In this document: one piece after another, positions 17,716 to 29,300 of the stretch | Numbering within the stretch: position 1 is the stretch's first letter | How the letters are laid out: each line of letters starts with the position of its first letter | Assembly (NCBI RefSeq): GCF_011752815.1 | Contig: NZ_VWWV01000003.1 | Location: forward strand, 62,001-126,000 | DNA from: Enterobacter sp. Cy-643 | GTDB lineage: Bacteria; Pseudomonadota; Gammaproteobacteria; Enterobacterales; Enterobacteriaceae | Direction: 5' to 3' | DNA length: 64,000 nt | Program-made: the position numbers and the translations under genes | Notes under the pieces: model-generated | What the model saw: only the letters and a program-made list of their open reading frames with translations | Database searches by the model: none | What the model was told of the DNA's origin: nothing

Positions 17716-19140
17716 TTACTTTTTCTTCGCTTTCGCGTTTGGCAGGTCGGTGATGCTGCCTTCGAAGACTTCAGCCGCCAGGCCAACGGATTCGTGCAGC
17801 GTTGGGTGAGCGTGGATGGTGAGCGCGATGTCTTCTGCGTCACAGCCCATCTCGATAGCCAGACCGATTTCGCCCAGCAGCTCGCCGCCGTTGGTCCCGA
17901 CAATCGCCCCACCGATAACGCGGTGAGTCTCTTTGTCGAAGATAAGCTTGGTCATGCCGTCTGCGCAATCGGAAGCGATAGCACGGCCAGAAGCAGCCCA
18001 CGGGAAGGTGGCGGTTTCGTAGCTGATGCCTTTCTCTTTCGCTTCTTTCTCAGTCAGACCAACCCATGCAACTTCTGGCTCGGTGTAAGCGATAGATGGG
18101 ATCACTTTCGGATCGAAGTAGTGCTTCATCCCGGCGATAACTTCTGCGGCAACGTGGCCTTCGTGAACACCTTTGTGTGCCAGCATTGGCTGACCGACGA
18201 TGTCGCCGATAGCAAAGATGTGCGGTACGTTGGTGCGCAGCTGTTTATCCACGCGGATAAAGCCGCGGTCGTCCACTTCAACGCCGGCTTTGCCTGCATC
18301 GAGGTTTTTACCGTTCGGCACGCGGCCGATAGCCACCAGAACCGCGTCGTAACGCTGTGGTTCTGCAGGCGCTTTTTTGCCTTCCATGGAAACGTAGATG
18401 CCGTCTTCTTTCGCTTCAACGGCGGTCACTTTGGTTTCCAGCATCAGGTTGAATTTCTTGCTGATGCGCTTGGTGAAGACTTTCACGATGTCTTTGTCTG
18501 CAGCCGGGATAACCTGGTCGAACATTTCAACCACGTCAATGTCTGAACCCAGCGCATGGTATACGGTGCCCATTTCCAGACCGATGATACCGCCGCCCAT
18601 TACCAGCAGGCGTTTAGGTACGGATTTCAGCTCCAGCGCATCTGTGGAATCCCACACGCGTGGATCTTCATGAGGAATGAACGGCAGCTCGATCGGACGG
18701 GAACCCGCCGCGATGATAGCGTTGTCGAAGTTGATCACGGTTTTACCGTTTTCGCCTTCCACTTCCAGGGTGTTAGCCCCGGTGAATTTACCCAGACCGT
18801 TTACCACTTTCACTTTACGGCCTTTGGCCATACCCGCCAGGCCGCCGGTCAGCTGAGTGATAACTTTCTCTTTCCAGGTACGAATTTTGTCGATATCGGT
18901 TTTCGGCTCACCGAAAACGATGCCGTGTTCGGCCAGTGCTTTTGCTTCTTCGATAACTTTAGCAACGTGCAGCAGCGCTTTAGAAGGGATACAGCCGACG
19001 TTCAGACAAACACCACCAAGGGTGCTGTAACGCTCTACGATGACGGTTTCCAGACCTAAATCCGCGGCGCGGAATGCTGCGGAGTAACCTGCCGGGCCTG
19101 CCCCAAGTACTACGACCTGAGTTTTGATTTCTGTGCTCAT
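17716..19140 (-). CDS. lpdA: Dihydrolipoyl dehydrogenase
   Basis: Lpd is the shared E3 subunit of pyruvate and 2-oxoglutarate dehydrogenases and of glycine cleavage, reoxidising dihydrolipoamide with FAD and NAD. The second of two ATG codons is preferred (MSTEIKTQ, 474 aa as in E. coli). FAD motif GAGPAGYSAA near residue 13, redox pair Cys45/Cys50 in GGVCLNVGCIPSK, NAD motif GGGIIGLEMG near 182 and the active-site HAHPTLHE near 442 are all visible. It has its own upstream region after the aceF terminator. Confidence 0.98.
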   Translation of the reverse strand: MSTEIKTQVVVLGAGPAGYSAAFRAADLGLETVIVERYSTLGGVCLNVGCIPSKALLHVAKVIEEAKALAEHGIVFGEPKTDIDKIRTWKEKVITQLTGGLAGMAKGRKVKVVNGLGKFTGANTLEVEGENGKTVINFDNAIIAAGSRPIELPFIPHEDPRVWDSTDALELKSVPKRLLVMGGGIIGLEMGTVYHALGSDIDVVEMFDQVIPAADKDIVKVFTKRISKKFNLMLETKVTAVEAKEDGIYVSMEGKKAPAEPQRYDAVLVAIGRVPNGKNLDAGKAGVEVDDRGFIRVDKQLRTNVPHIFAIGDIVGQPMLAHKGVHEGHVAAEVIAGMKHYFDPKVIPSIAYTEPEVAWVGLTEKEAKEKGISYETATFPWAASGRAIASDCADGMTKLIFDKETHRVIGGAIVGTNGGELLGEIGLAIEMGCDAEDIALTIHAHPTLHESVGLAAEVFEGSITDLPNAKAKKK

Positions 19141-19198
19141 CATGACCTCTTAATTTATACCCGTCGTCCACCGGGTCGTTCTATCCGCCCGCAGTTTA

Positions 19199-19218
19199 CA
19201 AAATTGTTAACAATTTTG
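19199..19218. promoter_or_regulatory. Perfect 20-bp palindrome in the lpdA promoter region
   Basis: CAAAATTGTT followed by its exact complement, about 59 bases upstream of the lpdA start. The GTTAACAATTTTGTAA part (minus strand) resembles the ArcA recognition repeats, and lpd is a known ArcA target in E. coli. The same bases may also supply a -35 element (TTGTTA). Confidence 0.6.
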
Positions 19219-19284
19219 AAACAACAAACGGCTCACGAATTGTCGCTTTCGCCAATAACCTCACAAACACCATGAGATTACCAG

Positions 19285-19312
19285 AAAAAAGCCGGCCGAT
19301 TGGCCGGCTTTT
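19285..19312 (-). terminator. Terminator of aceF
   Basis: GCCGGCC / GGCCGGC stem with a 4-base loop, six A on the left (U6 on the minus strand), immediately downstream of the aceF stop. It separates pdhR-aceEF from lpdA; some readthrough is expected, as known in E. coli. Confidence 0.88.
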
Positions 19313-19315
19313 CAA

Positions 19316-21205
19316 TTACATCACCAGGCGGCGAATATCAGACAACATGTTGTTGATGATGGTGATGAAGCGAGCTCCATCAGCGCCGTCGATTACGCGG
19401 TGGTCGAAGGAAAGAGACATCGGCATCATCAGACGCGGCGTGAACTCTTTACCGTTCCAGACTGGCTCCATCGCAGACTTGGAGACACCCAGGATAGCCA
19501 CTTCTGGCGCGTTAACGATCGGCGCGAAGTGAGTAGTCCCGATCCCGCCCAGGCTGGAGATGGTGAAGCAGCCGCCCTGCATTTCGCCAGCGGTCAGCTT
19601 GCCGTCGCGAGCTTTCTTGGAGATAGCCATCAGTTCGCGAGACAGCTCGGTGATGCTCTTCTTGTTCACGTCTTTGAAGACTGGAACAACCAGACCATTC
19701 GGGGTATCAACCGCCACACCGATGTTGATGTATTTTTTCAGCGTCAGCTTCTGGCCATCTTCGGACAGGGAGCTGTTGAAGCGAGGCATCTGCTCCAGCG
19801 CGGCCGCAACGGCTTTCATGATGAACACTACAGGAGTGAACTTCACGTCCAGCTTACGCTTAGCGGCTTCGTCGTTCTGCTGCTTACGGAACGCTTCCAG
19901 ATCGGTGATATCGGTTTTGTCGAAGTGGGTAACGTGCGGGATCATCACCCAGTTACGGCTCAGGTTAGCACCAGAGATTTTCTGGATGCGGCCCATTTCC
20001 ACTTCTTCGATTTCGCCGAACTTGCTGAAGTCAACTTTCGGCCATGGCAGCATGCCTGGCAGACCACCGCCGGTCGCAGCCGGAGCGGCTTCAGCGCGTT
20101 TAACAGCGTCTTTCACGTAAGCCTGAACGTCTTCACGCAGGATACGACCTTTACGGCCGGTGCCTTTCACTTTCGCCAGGTTAACGCCGAACTCGCGAGC
20201 CAGACGGCGGATCAGCGGAGTCGCATGAACGTACGCGTCGTTTTCAGCGAATTCAGATTTACCTTCTGCTTTAGCAGCAGGTGCAGCGGCTTTGGCTGCC
20301 GGGGCTGGTGCCGCAGCGGCTGGAGCTGGTGCTGCAGCAGTTGGAGCCGCAGCAGGTGCAGCGCCTTCTACTTCGAAGACCATGATCAGGGAACCGGTAG
20401 ACACTTTGTCGCCGGTGCTGATTTTGATTTCTTTCACGGTGCCGGCGAATGGTGCAGGCACTTCCATGGAAGCTTTGTCGCCTTCTACGGTGATCAGTGA
20501 CTGCTCAGCGGCAACTTTATCGCCCACTTTTACCATCACTTCAGTGACTTCAACTTCATCACCGCCGATGTCCGGGACGTTAACTTCTTTAGAGCCGGAA
20601 GCCGCAGGTGCTGCGGCAGCGGCCGGAGCAGCAGCCTGTGCCGGAGCGGCAGCAGGTGCGGCACCCGCCACTTCGAAGACCATGATCGGGGAACCGGTAG
20701 ACACTTTGTCGCCGGTGCTGATTTTGATCTCTTTCACCACGCCCGCAAACGGCGCAGGGACTTCCATAGAAGCTTTGTCGCCTTCTACGGTGATCAGAGA
20801 TTGTTCAGCGGCAACGGTGTCGCCCACTTTCACCATGATCTCGGTAACTTCTACTTCGTCACCGCCAATGTCTGGCACGTTAACGTCTTTCGCAGCGGCA
20901 GCAGCAGGCGCTGCGGCCGGAGCGGCTTCTTTCTTCTCTTCTGCCTTAGCAGGTGCAGCGGCTGCTGCACCTTCGGCGGAATCGAAAATCATGATCAGTT
21001 TGCCGGTCTCGGTTTTGTCGCCGACAGAGACTTTGATCTCTTTCACGACGCCAGCCTGTGGAGACGGAACTTCCATAGAGGCTTTATCGCCTTCTACAGT
21101 GATCAGCGACTGTTCAGCTTCAACTTTGTCGCCAACTTTGACCAGAATCTCGGTGATTTCAACTTCATCAGCGCCGATGTCTGGTACTTTGATTTCGATA
21201 GCCAT
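19316..21205 (-). CDS. aceF: Pyruvate dehydrogenase E2, dihydrolipoamide acetyltransferase
   Basis: AceF carries acetyl groups on lipoyl arms and transfers them to CoA in the pyruvate dehydrogenase core. At 629 aa it has three tandem lipoyl domains starting near residues 1, 107 and 207, each with [10 protein letters not shown] bearing the lipoyl lysine, joined by Ala/Pro-rich linkers. A peripheral subunit-binding domain ([16 protein letters not shown]) lies near 328, and the catalytic domain ends with [14 protein letters not shown] near 600 containing the active-site His and Asp. It follows aceE by 14 bases. Confidence 0.98.
   Translation of the reverse strand: MAIEIKVPDIGADEVEITEILVKVGDKVEAEQSLITVEGDKASMEVPSPQAGVVKEIKVSVGDKTETGKLIMIFDSAEGAAAAAPAKAEEKKEAAPAAAPAAAAAKDVNVPDIGGDEVEVTEIMVKVGDTVAAEQSLITVEGDKASMEVPAPFAGVVKEIKISTGDKVSTGSPIMVFEVAGAAPAAAPAQAAAPAAAAAPAASGSKEVNVPDIGGDEVEVTEVMVKVGDKVAAEQSLITVEGDKASMEVPAPFAGTVKEIKISTGDKVSTGSLIMVFEVEGAAPAAAPTAAAPAPAAAAPAPAAKAAAPAAKAEGKSEFAENDAYVHATPLIRRLAREFGVNLAKVKGTGRKGRILREDVQAYVKDAVKRAEAAPAATGGGLPGMLPWPKVDFSKFGEIEEVEMGRIQKISGANLSRNWVMIPHVTHFDKTDITDLEAFRKQQNDEAAKRKLDVKFTPVVFIMKAVAAALEQMPRFNSSLSEDGQKLTLKKYINIGVAVDTPNGLVVPVFKDVNKKSITELSRELMAISKKARDGKLTAGEMQGGCFTISSLGGIGTTHFAPIVNAPEVAILGVSKSAMEPVWNGKEFTPRLMMPMSLSFDHRVIDGADGARFITIINNMLSDIRRLVM
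20371..21202 (-). repeat. Three lipoyl-domain repeats inside aceF
   Basis: Segments at about 20371-20590, 20671-20890 and 20983-21202 encode the three lipoyl domains. The first two listed are spaced exactly 300 bases apart and are very similar at the DNA level (by eye about 85 percent), the third less so. Long matching stretches make this a site for in-frame loss or gain of a domain by recombination. Confidence 0.85.
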
Positions 21206-21219
21206 TGTCTCTTTACCTC

Positions 21220-23883
21220 TTACGCCAGACGCGGGTTAACTTTTTCTGCATCGATGTTGAATTTAGTAATTGCGTCAGCAACCACTTTCTTATCGATTTC
21301 GCCACGTTTAGCCAGTTCGCCCAGGGCTGCTACGACCACGTAAGAAGCATCAACTTCGAAGTGGTGACGCAGGTTTTCGCGGCTGTCAGAACGACCGAAG
21401 CCGTCGGTGCCCAGGACGCGATAATCATCAGCTGGTACGTAAGTACGAACCTGCTCAGCAAACAGTTTCATATAGTCAGTAGAAGCAACCGCTGGCGCGT
21501 CGTTCATCACCTGAGCGATGTAAGGCACGCGCGGAGTTTCCATTGGGTGCAGCATGTTCCAGCGCTCACAATCCTGGCCATCACGTGCCAGTTCGGTGAA
21601 GGAAGTTACGCTGTACACGTCAGAGCCCACGCCGTAGTCGTTCGCCAGGATCTGTGCTGCTTCACGCACGTGACGCAGGATAGAACCGGAGCCCAGCAGC
21701 TGAACTTTACCTTTGCTACCTGCCACGGTTTCGAGTTTGTAGATACCTTTACGGATACCTTCCTCGGCACCTGCTGGCATAGCCGGCATGTGGTAGTTTT
21801 CGTTCAGGGTGGTGATGTAGTAGTAAATGTTCTCTTGCGCTTCACCGTACATACGGGTCAGACCGTCGTGCATGATGACAGCCACTTCGTACGCGTAAGA
21901 CGGATCGTAAGAGATACAGTTAGGAATAGTCAGAGACTGAATGTGGCTGTGGCCATCTTCGTGCTGCAGACCTTCACCGTTCAGAGTCGTACGACCGGAA
22001 GTCCCGCCGACCAGGAAGCCGCGAGCCTGTTGGTCACCGGCCTGCCAGCACAGGTCACCGATACGCTGGAAACCGAACATAGAATAGTAGATGTAGAACG
22101 GAATCATCGGCAGGTTGTTGGTGCTGTAAGAGGTCGCAGCCGCCAGCCAGGATGCACCAGCACCCAGTTCGTTGATCCCTTCCTGCAGAATCTGGCCTTT
22201 CTCGTCTTCTTTATAGTATGCAACCTGCTCACGGTCCTGCGGGGTGTACTGCTGGCCGTTCGGGCTGTAGATACCGATCTGACGGAACAGACCTTCCATA
22301 CCAAAGGTACGCGCTTCATCGGCGATGATTGGAACCAGACGGTCTTTGATAGACGGGTTCTTCAGCATCACGTTCAGGGCACGAACGAAGGCGATGGTGG
22401 TGGAGATCTCTTTGTTCTGCTCTTCCAGCAGCTGAGAGAAGTCTTCCAGCGCAGGCAGTTCCAGTTTTTCGGAGAAGTTAGGCTGGCGAGCAGGCAGATA
22501 GCCTTTCAGCGCCTGACGGCGTTCGTGCAGGTACTTGTGCTCTTCAGAGCCTTCAGGGAAGGTGATGTAAGACAGGTTTTCTACCTGCTCATCGGTCACT
22601 GGCACATTGAAACGGTCGCGGATGTAACGCACGCCGTCCATGTTCATTTTCTTCACCTGGTGAGCGATGTTTTTACCTTCTGCGGTATCGCCCATGCCGT
22701 AACCTTTGATGGTGTGGGCCAGGATAACGGTCGCTTTACCTTTGGTTTCCTGCGCTTTTTTCAGTGCAGCGTAGACTTTCTTCGGATCGTGACCGCCGCG
22801 GTTCAGGGCCCAGATCTGCTCATCAGTCCAGTCTGCAACCAGCGCTGCGGTTTCAGGGTATTTGCCGAAGAAGTGCTCACGAACATACGCACCGTCTTTG
22901 GATTTGAAGGTCTGGTAGTCGCCGTCAACGGTTTCGTTCATCAGCTGGATCAGTTTACCGCTGGTATCTTTACGCAGCAGCTCATCCCAACGACCGCCCC
23001 ACATCACTTTGATCACGTTCCAGCCAGCACCGCTGAAGATGCCTTCCAGTTCGTTGATGATCTTGCCGTTACCGGTGACCGGACCATCCAGACGCTGCAG
23101 GTTACAGTTGATGATGAAGCACAGGTTGTCCAGCTTCTCACGGGTCGCGATGGTGATAGCGCCTTTAGATTCTGGCTCATCCATTTCACCGTCGCCCAAG
23201 AAGGCGTAAACGGTTTGCTCGGAGGTGTCTTTCAGGCCACGGTGTTCCAGATATTTCAGGAATTTAGCCTGGTAGATCGCACCGATTGGGCCCAGACCCA
23301 TGGAAACGGTCGGGAACTGCCAGAATTCTGGCATCAGTTTAGGGTGCGGATAAGAAGACAGACCTTTACCGTGAACTTCCTGACGGAAATTGTTCATCTG
23401 CTCTTCGGTCAGGCGGCCTTCAAGGAAAGCACGTGCATAGATGCCCGGAGAGATGTGGCCCTGGAAGTACACCAGATCGCCGCCGTCTTTCTCGTTGGCT
23501 GCACGGAAGAAGTGGTTGAAGCACACTTCGTAAACGGTCGCAGAAGACTGGAAGGATGCCATGTGGCCACCCAGTTCCAGATCTTTCTTGGATGCGCGCA
23601 GAACGGTCATGATCGCGTTCCAGCGGATAGCAGAACGAATGCGGCGTTCCAGATCCAGATTGCCCGGGTATTCCGGTTCGTCTTCAACGGCAATGGTGTT
23701 CACATAGTTGCGAGCACCTGCAGAAGCAGCGACTTTCACGCCGCCTTTGCTGGCTTCGGACAGCAGCTGATCGATCAGATACTGTGCACGCTCAACACCT
23801 TCTTCACGGATAACCGATTCGATCGCCTGTAGCCAGTCGCGAGTTTCAATCGGATCCACGTCATTTGGGAAACGTTCTGACAT
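21220..23883 (-). CDS. aceE: Pyruvate dehydrogenase E1
   Basis: AceE is the thiamine diphosphate-dependent E1 that decarboxylates pyruvate and acetylates the lipoyl groups of AceF. The start [17 protein letters not shown] gives 887 aa, the E. coli length, although the frame stays open upstream. The ThDP motif runs from [10 protein letters not shown] near residue 229 to FIINCNLQ near 260. It lies between pdhR (119 bases upstream) and aceF (14 bases downstream) in the pdhR-aceE-aceF operon. Confidence 0.98.
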   Translation of the reverse strand: MSERFPNDVDPIETRDWLQAIESVIREEGVERAQYLIDQLLSEASKGGVKVAASAGARNYVNTIAVEDEPEYPGNLDLERRIRSAIRWNAIMTVLRASKKDLELGGHMASFQSSATVYEVCFNHFFRAANEKDGGDLVYFQGHISPGIYARAFLEGRLTEEQMNNFRQEVHGKGLSSYPHPKLMPEFWQFPTVSMGLGPIGAIYQAKFLKYLEHRGLKDTSEQTVYAFLGDGEMDEPESKGAITIATREKLDNLCFIINCNLQRLDGPVTGNGKIINELEGIFSGAGWNVIKVMWGGRWDELLRKDTSGKLIQLMNETVDGDYQTFKSKDGAYVREHFFGKYPETAALVADWTDEQIWALNRGGHDPKKVYAALKKAQETKGKATVILAHTIKGYGMGDTAEGKNIAHQVKKMNMDGVRYIRDRFNVPVTDEQVENLSYITFPEGSEEHKYLHERRQALKGYLPARQPNFSEKLELPALEDFSQLLEEQNKEISTTIAFVRALNVMLKNPSIKDRLVPIIADEARTFGMEGLFRQIGIYSPNGQQYTPQDREQVAYYKEDEKGQILQEGINELGAGASWLAAATSYSTNNLPMIPFYIYYSMFGFQRIGDLCWQAGDQQARGFLVGGTSGRTTLNGEGLQHEDGHSHIQSLTIPNCISYDPSYAYEVAVIMHDGLTRMYGEAQENIYYYITTLNENYHMPAMPAGAEEGIRKGIYKLETVAGSKGKVQLLGSGSILRHVREAAQILANDYGVGSDVYSVTSFTELARDGQDCERWNMLHPMETPRVPYIAQVMNDAPAVASTDYMKLFAEQVRTYVPADDYRVLGTDGFGRSDSRENLRHHFEVDASYVVVAALGELAKRGEIDKKVVADAITKFNIDAEKVNPRLA

Positions 23884-24002
23884 GGGGGTATTCCTTATCT
23901 GTCTAATACGTTGATTATCTGGAACCTGTCCCATTGTATTTTCGCGAGAAAACACAATAAGACAGGTTCTGTGTTTAGTTGCCGCGCTCTAAAGTTTGGC
24001 GC

Positions 24003-24767
24003 TTAATCCTTACGTTGCTGAAGGAGACGGAGAGAGCGCTCACGACGGCTCTGCTCACGGCTGCGATCCAGCAATATTTCCTCAATAAACGCCAGGTGAC
24101 GGTGCGACGCTTCTCGCGCCTGCTCCGGCTGGCGAGCCATAATCGCCGCAAAAATGCTGGCGCGATGGCTGCTCACTTGCGCCAACATCTCGCGGCGCGC
24201 GTAGAGCAATTCAAAATTCTGGCGAACGTTCTGTTCGAGCATAGGCTCCATGCAGCGCAATAAATGAAGAAGCACAACATTATGCGCGGCTTCGGTTACG
24301 GCAATTTGATACTGCATGACGGCATCGGCTTCGGCGTCTAAATCACCGGACTCCTGAGCCTGCTGGATGGCAATATGGCAATCACCAATGCGCGAGAGAT
24401 CTTCTTCGGTTCCGCGCAGCGCCGCGTAATAGGCGGCAATGCCTTCAAGCGCATGGCGGGTTTCAAGCAGATCAAACTGGGATTCGGGATGGTCTGAGAG
24501 CAGTTCGACCAGCGGGTCGCTCAGGCTCTGCCAAAGGCTGTTCTGGACAAAAGTACCGCCGCCCTGGCGACGAAGCAGCAAACCCTTGGCTTCGAGACGC
24601 TGGATGGCCTCGCGCAGCGAAGGACGGGAAACATCAAATTGTTTCGCCAGTTCGCGTTCAGGTGGAAGTTTTTCGCCCGGGCGTAGAGTGCCCTCGAGGA
24701 TGAGAAACTCCAGTTGCTGCTCTATCACATCGGATAATTTTGGTTGGCGGATTTTGCTGTAGGCCAT
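24003..24767 (-). CDS. pdhR: Pyruvate-responsive repressor PdhR
   Basis: GntR/FadR-type regulator of 254 aa. The N-terminal winged helix-turn-helix contains [20 protein letters not shown] near residues 39-58, and the C-terminal half is the FCD ligand domain (LETRHALEG, then two conserved His segments). It represses its own operon in the absence of pyruvate, and its operator is present at 24799-24815. Confidence 0.98.
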   Translation of the reverse strand: MAYSKIRQPKLSDVIEQQLEFLILEGTLRPGEKLPPERELAKQFDVSRPSLREAIQRLEAKGLLLRRQGGGTFVQNSLWQSLSDPLVELLSDHPESQFDLLETRHALEGIAAYYAALRGTEEDLSRIGDCHIAIQQAQESGDLDAEADAVMQYQIAVTEAAHNVVLLHLLRCMEPMLEQNVRQNFELLYARREMLAQVSSHRASIFAAIMARQPEQAREASHRHLAFIEEILLDRSREQSRRERSLRLLQQRKD

Positions 24768-24798
24768 CGTTCCCTATCTCTGCCATTAGCCCGGAGTC

Positions 24799-24815
24799 AA
24801 TTGGTAAGACCAATT
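24799..24815. promoter_or_regulatory. PdhR operator
   Basis: AATTGGTAAGACCAATT, a palindrome containing the full PdhR consensus (ATTGGTNNNACCAAT), 31 bases upstream of the pdhR ATG. This supports autorepression of pdhR-aceEF. Confidence 0.9.
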
Positions 24816-25307
24816 TCACGTTCGTGAGGCTAAAAGTAACAAAGTATTCACCTTCTGTCCATATTGGTTTTGATTGAAATCATGAAAGCAGGCACATTTT
24901 AACAATAACAAAAGAAGGGATTTTCAAAACCATAACCTGGGCACTAACTTGCGTTTACCCACAAAGCGGTAAGTTAACGTTTATGAAACGATATATTTTT
25001 CAAAAACAACCGAGAGACGCGGTGAACGTATGTCATTTTTATGACGAAAAACGGCAGCTCAAGAAGTATTCCGGACTCACATTGCCCTCCTCCCTTTTTT
25101 ACAAATGGTTTCTTTTTGCCCAACTCGTCAGAGCAGTGGCAGAAAGCAGGTGCAAAGGCATGCGCTTAACATTATTCTTTGCAATGCGGTAGCCCTATCC
25201 GCAAAATTCATAATTGATAACCGTAAAAAAAAGACTACACATTACGGAATACAACAATTACATCCGCGTCAATGTAGCGCAGACATTAACCACTACGAGG
25301 TTACATG
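24816..25307. other. Intergenic space upstream of pdhR and aroP
   Basis: About 490 bases between two divergent genes, AT-rich. It must hold the pdhR promoter (a TTGTTA lies upstream of the operator on the minus strand) and the aroP promoter. A weak TyrR-like box, CGTAAA-N6-ACTACA, can be read near 25221-25238, well short of the TGTAAA-N6-TTTACA consensus. A 69-codon frame at 24983-25192 has no ribosome site and no family I recognise, and I do not call it. Confidence 0.5.
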
Positions 25308-26675
25308 ATGGAAGGTCAACAGCACGGCGACACGCTGAAGCGCGGTCTTAAAAACCGCCACATTCAGCTTATCGCGCTGGGTGGAGCTATCGGGACGGGC
25401 CTGTTTCTGGGCAGCGCATCCGTCATTCAGTCCGCAGGTCCGGCAATTATTCTCGGCTATGCTATCGCCGGGTTTATCGCATTTTTAATTATGCGCCAGC
25501 TGGGTGAAATGGTCGTTGAAGAACCGGTAGCCGGCTCATTCAGCCATTTTGCTTACAAGTACTGGGGGGGTTTTGCGGGATTCGCTTCAGGCTGGAACTA
25601 CTGGGTACTCTATGTCCTGGTCGCCATGGCTGAACTGACGGCCGTCGGCAAATACATCCAGTTCTGGTGGCCGGAGATCCCAACCTGGGCTACGGCGGCG
25701 GTGTTCTTCGTTGCTATCAACGCTATCAATTTAACTAACGTTAAAGTCTTTGGTGAGATGGAGTTTTGGTTCGCTATCATCAAAGTAGTGGCGGTTATCG
25801 CCATGATTCTGTTCGGCGGCTGGTTACTCTTTAGCGGCAACGGTGGCCCACAGGCGTCCGTCAGCAACCTCTGGGATCAGGGTGGCTTCCTGCCGCACGG
25901 CATCACCGGGCTGGTAATGATGATGGCTATCATTATGTTCTCCTTCGGCGGGCTTGAGCTGGTCGGTATTACCGCCGCTGAAGCAGACAACCCGGAAGTG
26001 AGCATTCCAAAAGCGACCAACCAGGTTATCTACCGTATTCTGATTTTCTATGTGGGTTCGCTGGCGATTCTGCTGTCCCTGCTGCCGTGGACGCGCGTGA
26101 CCGCTGACACCAGCCCGTTCGTGCTGATCTTCCATGAGCTGGGCGACACTTTCGTGGCCAACGCCCTGAATATTGTGGTGCTGACCGCCGCCCTGTCGGT
26201 TTACAACAGCTGCGTTTACTGCAATAGCCGTATGCTGTTTGGCCTGGCACAGCAGGGGAACGCGCCGAAGATGCTGAAAAGCGTCGATAAGCGCGGTGTA
26301 CCGGTGAACACGATTCTGGTTTCCGCAGGCTTTACCGCCCTTTGCGTGCTGATTAACTACCTGGCACCGGAATCCGCTTTCGGCCTGCTGATGGCGCTGG
26401 TTGTCTCCGCCCTGGTGATCAACTGGGCGATGATCAGCCTGGCGCACATGAAGTTCCGTCGTGCCAAGCTGCAGCAAGGGGTTAAAACCCGCTTCCCTGC
26501 CTTGTTCTATCCGCTGGGTAACTGGGTCTGCCTGCTGTTTATGGTTGGCGTGTTGGTCATCATGCTGATAACGCCAGGCATGGCCATCTCGGTGTATCTG
26601 ATCCCAGTGTGGATTGCGATTCTGGGCGTTGGTTATTTCCTGAAGCAGAAAAACCTGAAGGCCGTTAAAGCCTGA
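25308..26675 (+). CDS. aroP: Aromatic amino acid permease
   Basis: AroP imports Phe, Tyr and Trp by proton symport across the inner membrane. 455 aa from the second of two adjacent ATG codons (MEGQQHGDTLKRGLKNRH). It is an APC-superfamily amino acid transporter with 12 predicted helices; the first contains LIALGGAIGTGLFLGSA and the second YAIAGFIAFLIMRQLGEM. It is very close to the E. coli protein throughout. TyrR control is likely by homology; only a weak box was seen. Confidence 0.97.
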   Translation: MEGQQHGDTLKRGLKNRHIQLIALGGAIGTGLFLGSASVIQSAGPAIILGYAIAGFIAFLIMRQLGEMVVEEPVAGSFSHFAYKYWGGFAGFASGWNYWVLYVLVAMAELTAVGKYIQFWWPEIPTWATAAVFFVAINAINLTNVKVFGEMEFWFAIIKVVAVIAMILFGGWLLFSGNGGPQASVSNLWDQGGFLPHGITGLVMMMAIIMFSFGGLELVGITAAEADNPEVSIPKATNQVIYRILIFYVGSLAILLSLLPWTRVTADTSPFVLIFHELGDTFVANALNIVVLTAALSVYNSCVYCNSRMLFGLAQQGNAPKMLKSVDKRGVPVNTILVSAGFTALCVLINYLAPESAFGLLMALVVSALVINWAMISLAHMKFRRAKLQQGVKTRFPALFYPLGNWVCLLFMVGVLVIMLITPGMAISVYLIPVWIAILGVGYFLKQKNLKAVKA

Positions 26676-26677
26676 TA

Positions 26678-26711
26678 AACAAAACGCCCCGCAAATGCGG
26701 GGCGTTTTGTT
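26678..26711. terminator. Bidirectional terminator between aroP and ampE
   Basis: A 34-base perfect inverted repeat: 15-bp stem (AACAAAACGCCCCGC and complement) with an AAAT loop. It serves convergent aroP and ampE. Confidence 0.92.
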
Positions 26712-26726
26712 ACAAGCCTTCCGATG

Positions 26727-27581
26727 CTAAACCAAAGTACCGTAAATCGTCAGTAACGCCACCACGACCACAATCACTAATGAAACCTTCTTCGCCAGCG
26801 ATACCGCAGCTTTCGGCGTTTTCACCTTATCCTGGTGAGGTTCTCTCGCCAGCGAGTACTGTGCCAGCTGCGTCAGAACCTGGTACTGAGAGGTATGTCT
26901 GTCGGCAAGGGAGGCAAACCAGGCCGGAAGCGCTCGCTCACCGTGCCCTAACAGGGCATAAGCGACACCAACCAAACGCACAGGCACCCAGTCAAGAATA
27001 TGCAAAACGCCGTCAATCCCCGAAAGCAAGCGCTCGTGCGGCGTATGGTGTCTGGCCAGCCACGTTTGCCATGCGCGCAGGAAAGCATACCCTGCGAGCG
27101 TAACCGGCCCCCAGACTCCACCCACCACGAACCAAAACAGTGGGGCAAGATAGAAACGAAAGTTAATCCACAGCAGTGCGTTTTGTAGCTCGCGTAGATA
27201 TTCACGTTCACTGCACTCAGGCGGAACACCATGAATCAATGTAAGCTCTGCGGCCATTGCATCACGGGCATGTTCATCGTCATGGCTGGCAGCTTTAAGA
27301 TACGAATGGTAATGCAGCCTGACCTGCCCTGCCCCGATGCACAGCACGCCCAGCGCAATCCAGAACACCAGCAGCGGAACGTTGAACAGTAACCCATCTA
27401 AAGCACGGAGAATCAGGAAAACCACGGCCATAAATGCCGCGGTCATTAGCAACGTTCTTAACAGAGAAAAATGCTTAACCCGTCCAAACAAAACTTCAAG
27501 ACGGTGATCTAACTGCCAGTGCTCGCCCATTTTGAACAATCGCTCGCCCATCAGGACTAACAGCAGGGTAAACAGGGTCAT
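26727..27581 (-). CDS. ampE: Inner-membrane protein AmpE
   Basis: 284 aa, the E. coli length, with about four hydrophobic segments (for example near residues 40-60, 66-84, 148-168 and 262-282). Its exact role is unsettled; it is a membrane protein historically tied to beta-lactamase induction signalling. It overlaps ampD by 4 bases, so the pair forms an ampDE operon. Confidence 0.94.
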   Translation of the reverse strand: MTLFTLLLVLMGERLFKMGEHWQLDHRLEVLFGRVKHFSLLRTLLMTAAFMAVVFLILRALDGLLFNVPLLVFWIALGVLCIGAGQVRLHYHSYLKAASHDDEHARDAMAAELTLIHGVPPECSEREYLRELQNALLWINFRFYLAPLFWFVVGGVWGPVTLAGYAFLRAWQTWLARHHTPHERLLSGIDGVLHILDWVPVRLVGVAYALLGHGERALPAWFASLADRHTSQYQVLTQLAQYSLAREPHQDKVKTPKAAVSLAKKVSLVIVVVVALLTIYGTLV

Positions 27582-28141
27582 GTACTCTCCTTGTCAGTTG
27601 CCTCTTCAACCGCGCCCAAAAAGCGCGGCCAGTCAAACGAAGGGCCAGGGTCGGTCTTCCGACCGGGCGCTATATCGCTGTGGCCCGTGATGTTTTTCGC
27701 CATATCAGGATAGTGTTGAATCAGTAAGTTAGCTAAGGCTGTGAGTTGTTCATATTGAGCGTCGGTGTAAGCCAGCGTATCGGTACCTTCCAGCTCAATA
27801 CCGATAGAAAAGTCGTTGCACTTCTCTCTGCCCTGATAGCTTGAGACGCCCGCATGCCAGGCTCGTTTATCAAAAGGCACGTACTGAACAATTTCACCGT
27901 TCCGGCGAATCAGACAATGTGCCGACACGCGCAAATGCGAAATACCGGCAAAGTAAGGATGCGCTGCAGGATCGAGCGTTCCGGCAAATAACGCATCAAT
28001 CCATGGGCCACCGAACTCCCCCGGCGGCAAACTGATATTGTGCACCACCAGCAACGAGGGATTTTCCTCTTCCGGTCGGCCGTCACAATGCGGGGATGGC
28101 AGATGTTTTACCCCCACCAGCCAGCCTTCTTTAAGCTGCAT
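27578..28141 (-). CDS. ampD: 1,6-anhydro-N-acetylmuramyl-L-alanine amidase
   Basis: AmpD is the cytoplasmic zinc amidase that cleaves peptide from anhydro-muropeptides in wall recycling; its loss causes AmpC derepression in species with ampR-ampC. 187 aa. Zinc ligands are visible: His in VVHNISLPP near residue 34, and His and Asp in [19 protein letters not shown] near 153-171. No ampC or ampR lies in this window. It diverges from nadC over 83 bases. Confidence 0.96.
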   Translation of the reverse strand: MQLKEGWLVGVKHLPSPHCDGRPEEENPSLLVVHNISLPPGEFGGPWIDALFAGTLDPAAHPYFAGISHLRVSAHCLIRRNGEIVQYVPFDKRAWHAGVSSYQGREKCNDFSIGIELEGTDTLAYTDAQYEQLTALANLLIQHYPDMAKNITGHSDIAPGRKTDPGPSFDWPRFLGAVEEATDKEST

Positions 28142-28185
28142 GAGAGGTTCTCCTTAGAGTGGTACTTGAAGTCGCTTCAGAGTAG

Positions 28186-29115
<930 letters not shown>

Positions 29116-29127
29116 CGCAGCACCGCG

Positions 29128-29158
29128 GCGGACCAGTCAGTACTGTGTCCGCTTTTTT
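29128..29158 (+). terminator. Terminator of nadC
   Basis: GCGGAC / GTCCGC stem followed by TTTTTT, 12 bases after the nadC stop. Confidence 0.85.
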
Positions 29159-29300
29159 GCGTACTGACTTCCATTTTGATTGTCGATACGCACAACGGCG
29201 TTAACTAACGCGGAAGGCATTCCCCAAATACCCGTTTCCCTGTTCGCTATTCCTTAACCTGTTCAGCACAGTGTTGCTCTCTCAACAAAAGGAGCGACAA

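Noticed and set aside
21205-23832. 875-codon plus-strand open frame opposite aceE
   Set aside because: An antisense shadow of the strongly codon-biased aceE gene; no start signals and no family match.
24983-25192. 69-codon plus-strand frame between pdhR and aroP
   Set aside because: No ribosome site, no recognisable family, AT-rich promoter region; a chance frame is more likely.
25221-25291. TyrR boxes upstream of aroP
   Set aside because: The two candidates (near 25221 and 25274) match the TGTAAA-N6-TTTACA consensus too poorly to annotate as sites.
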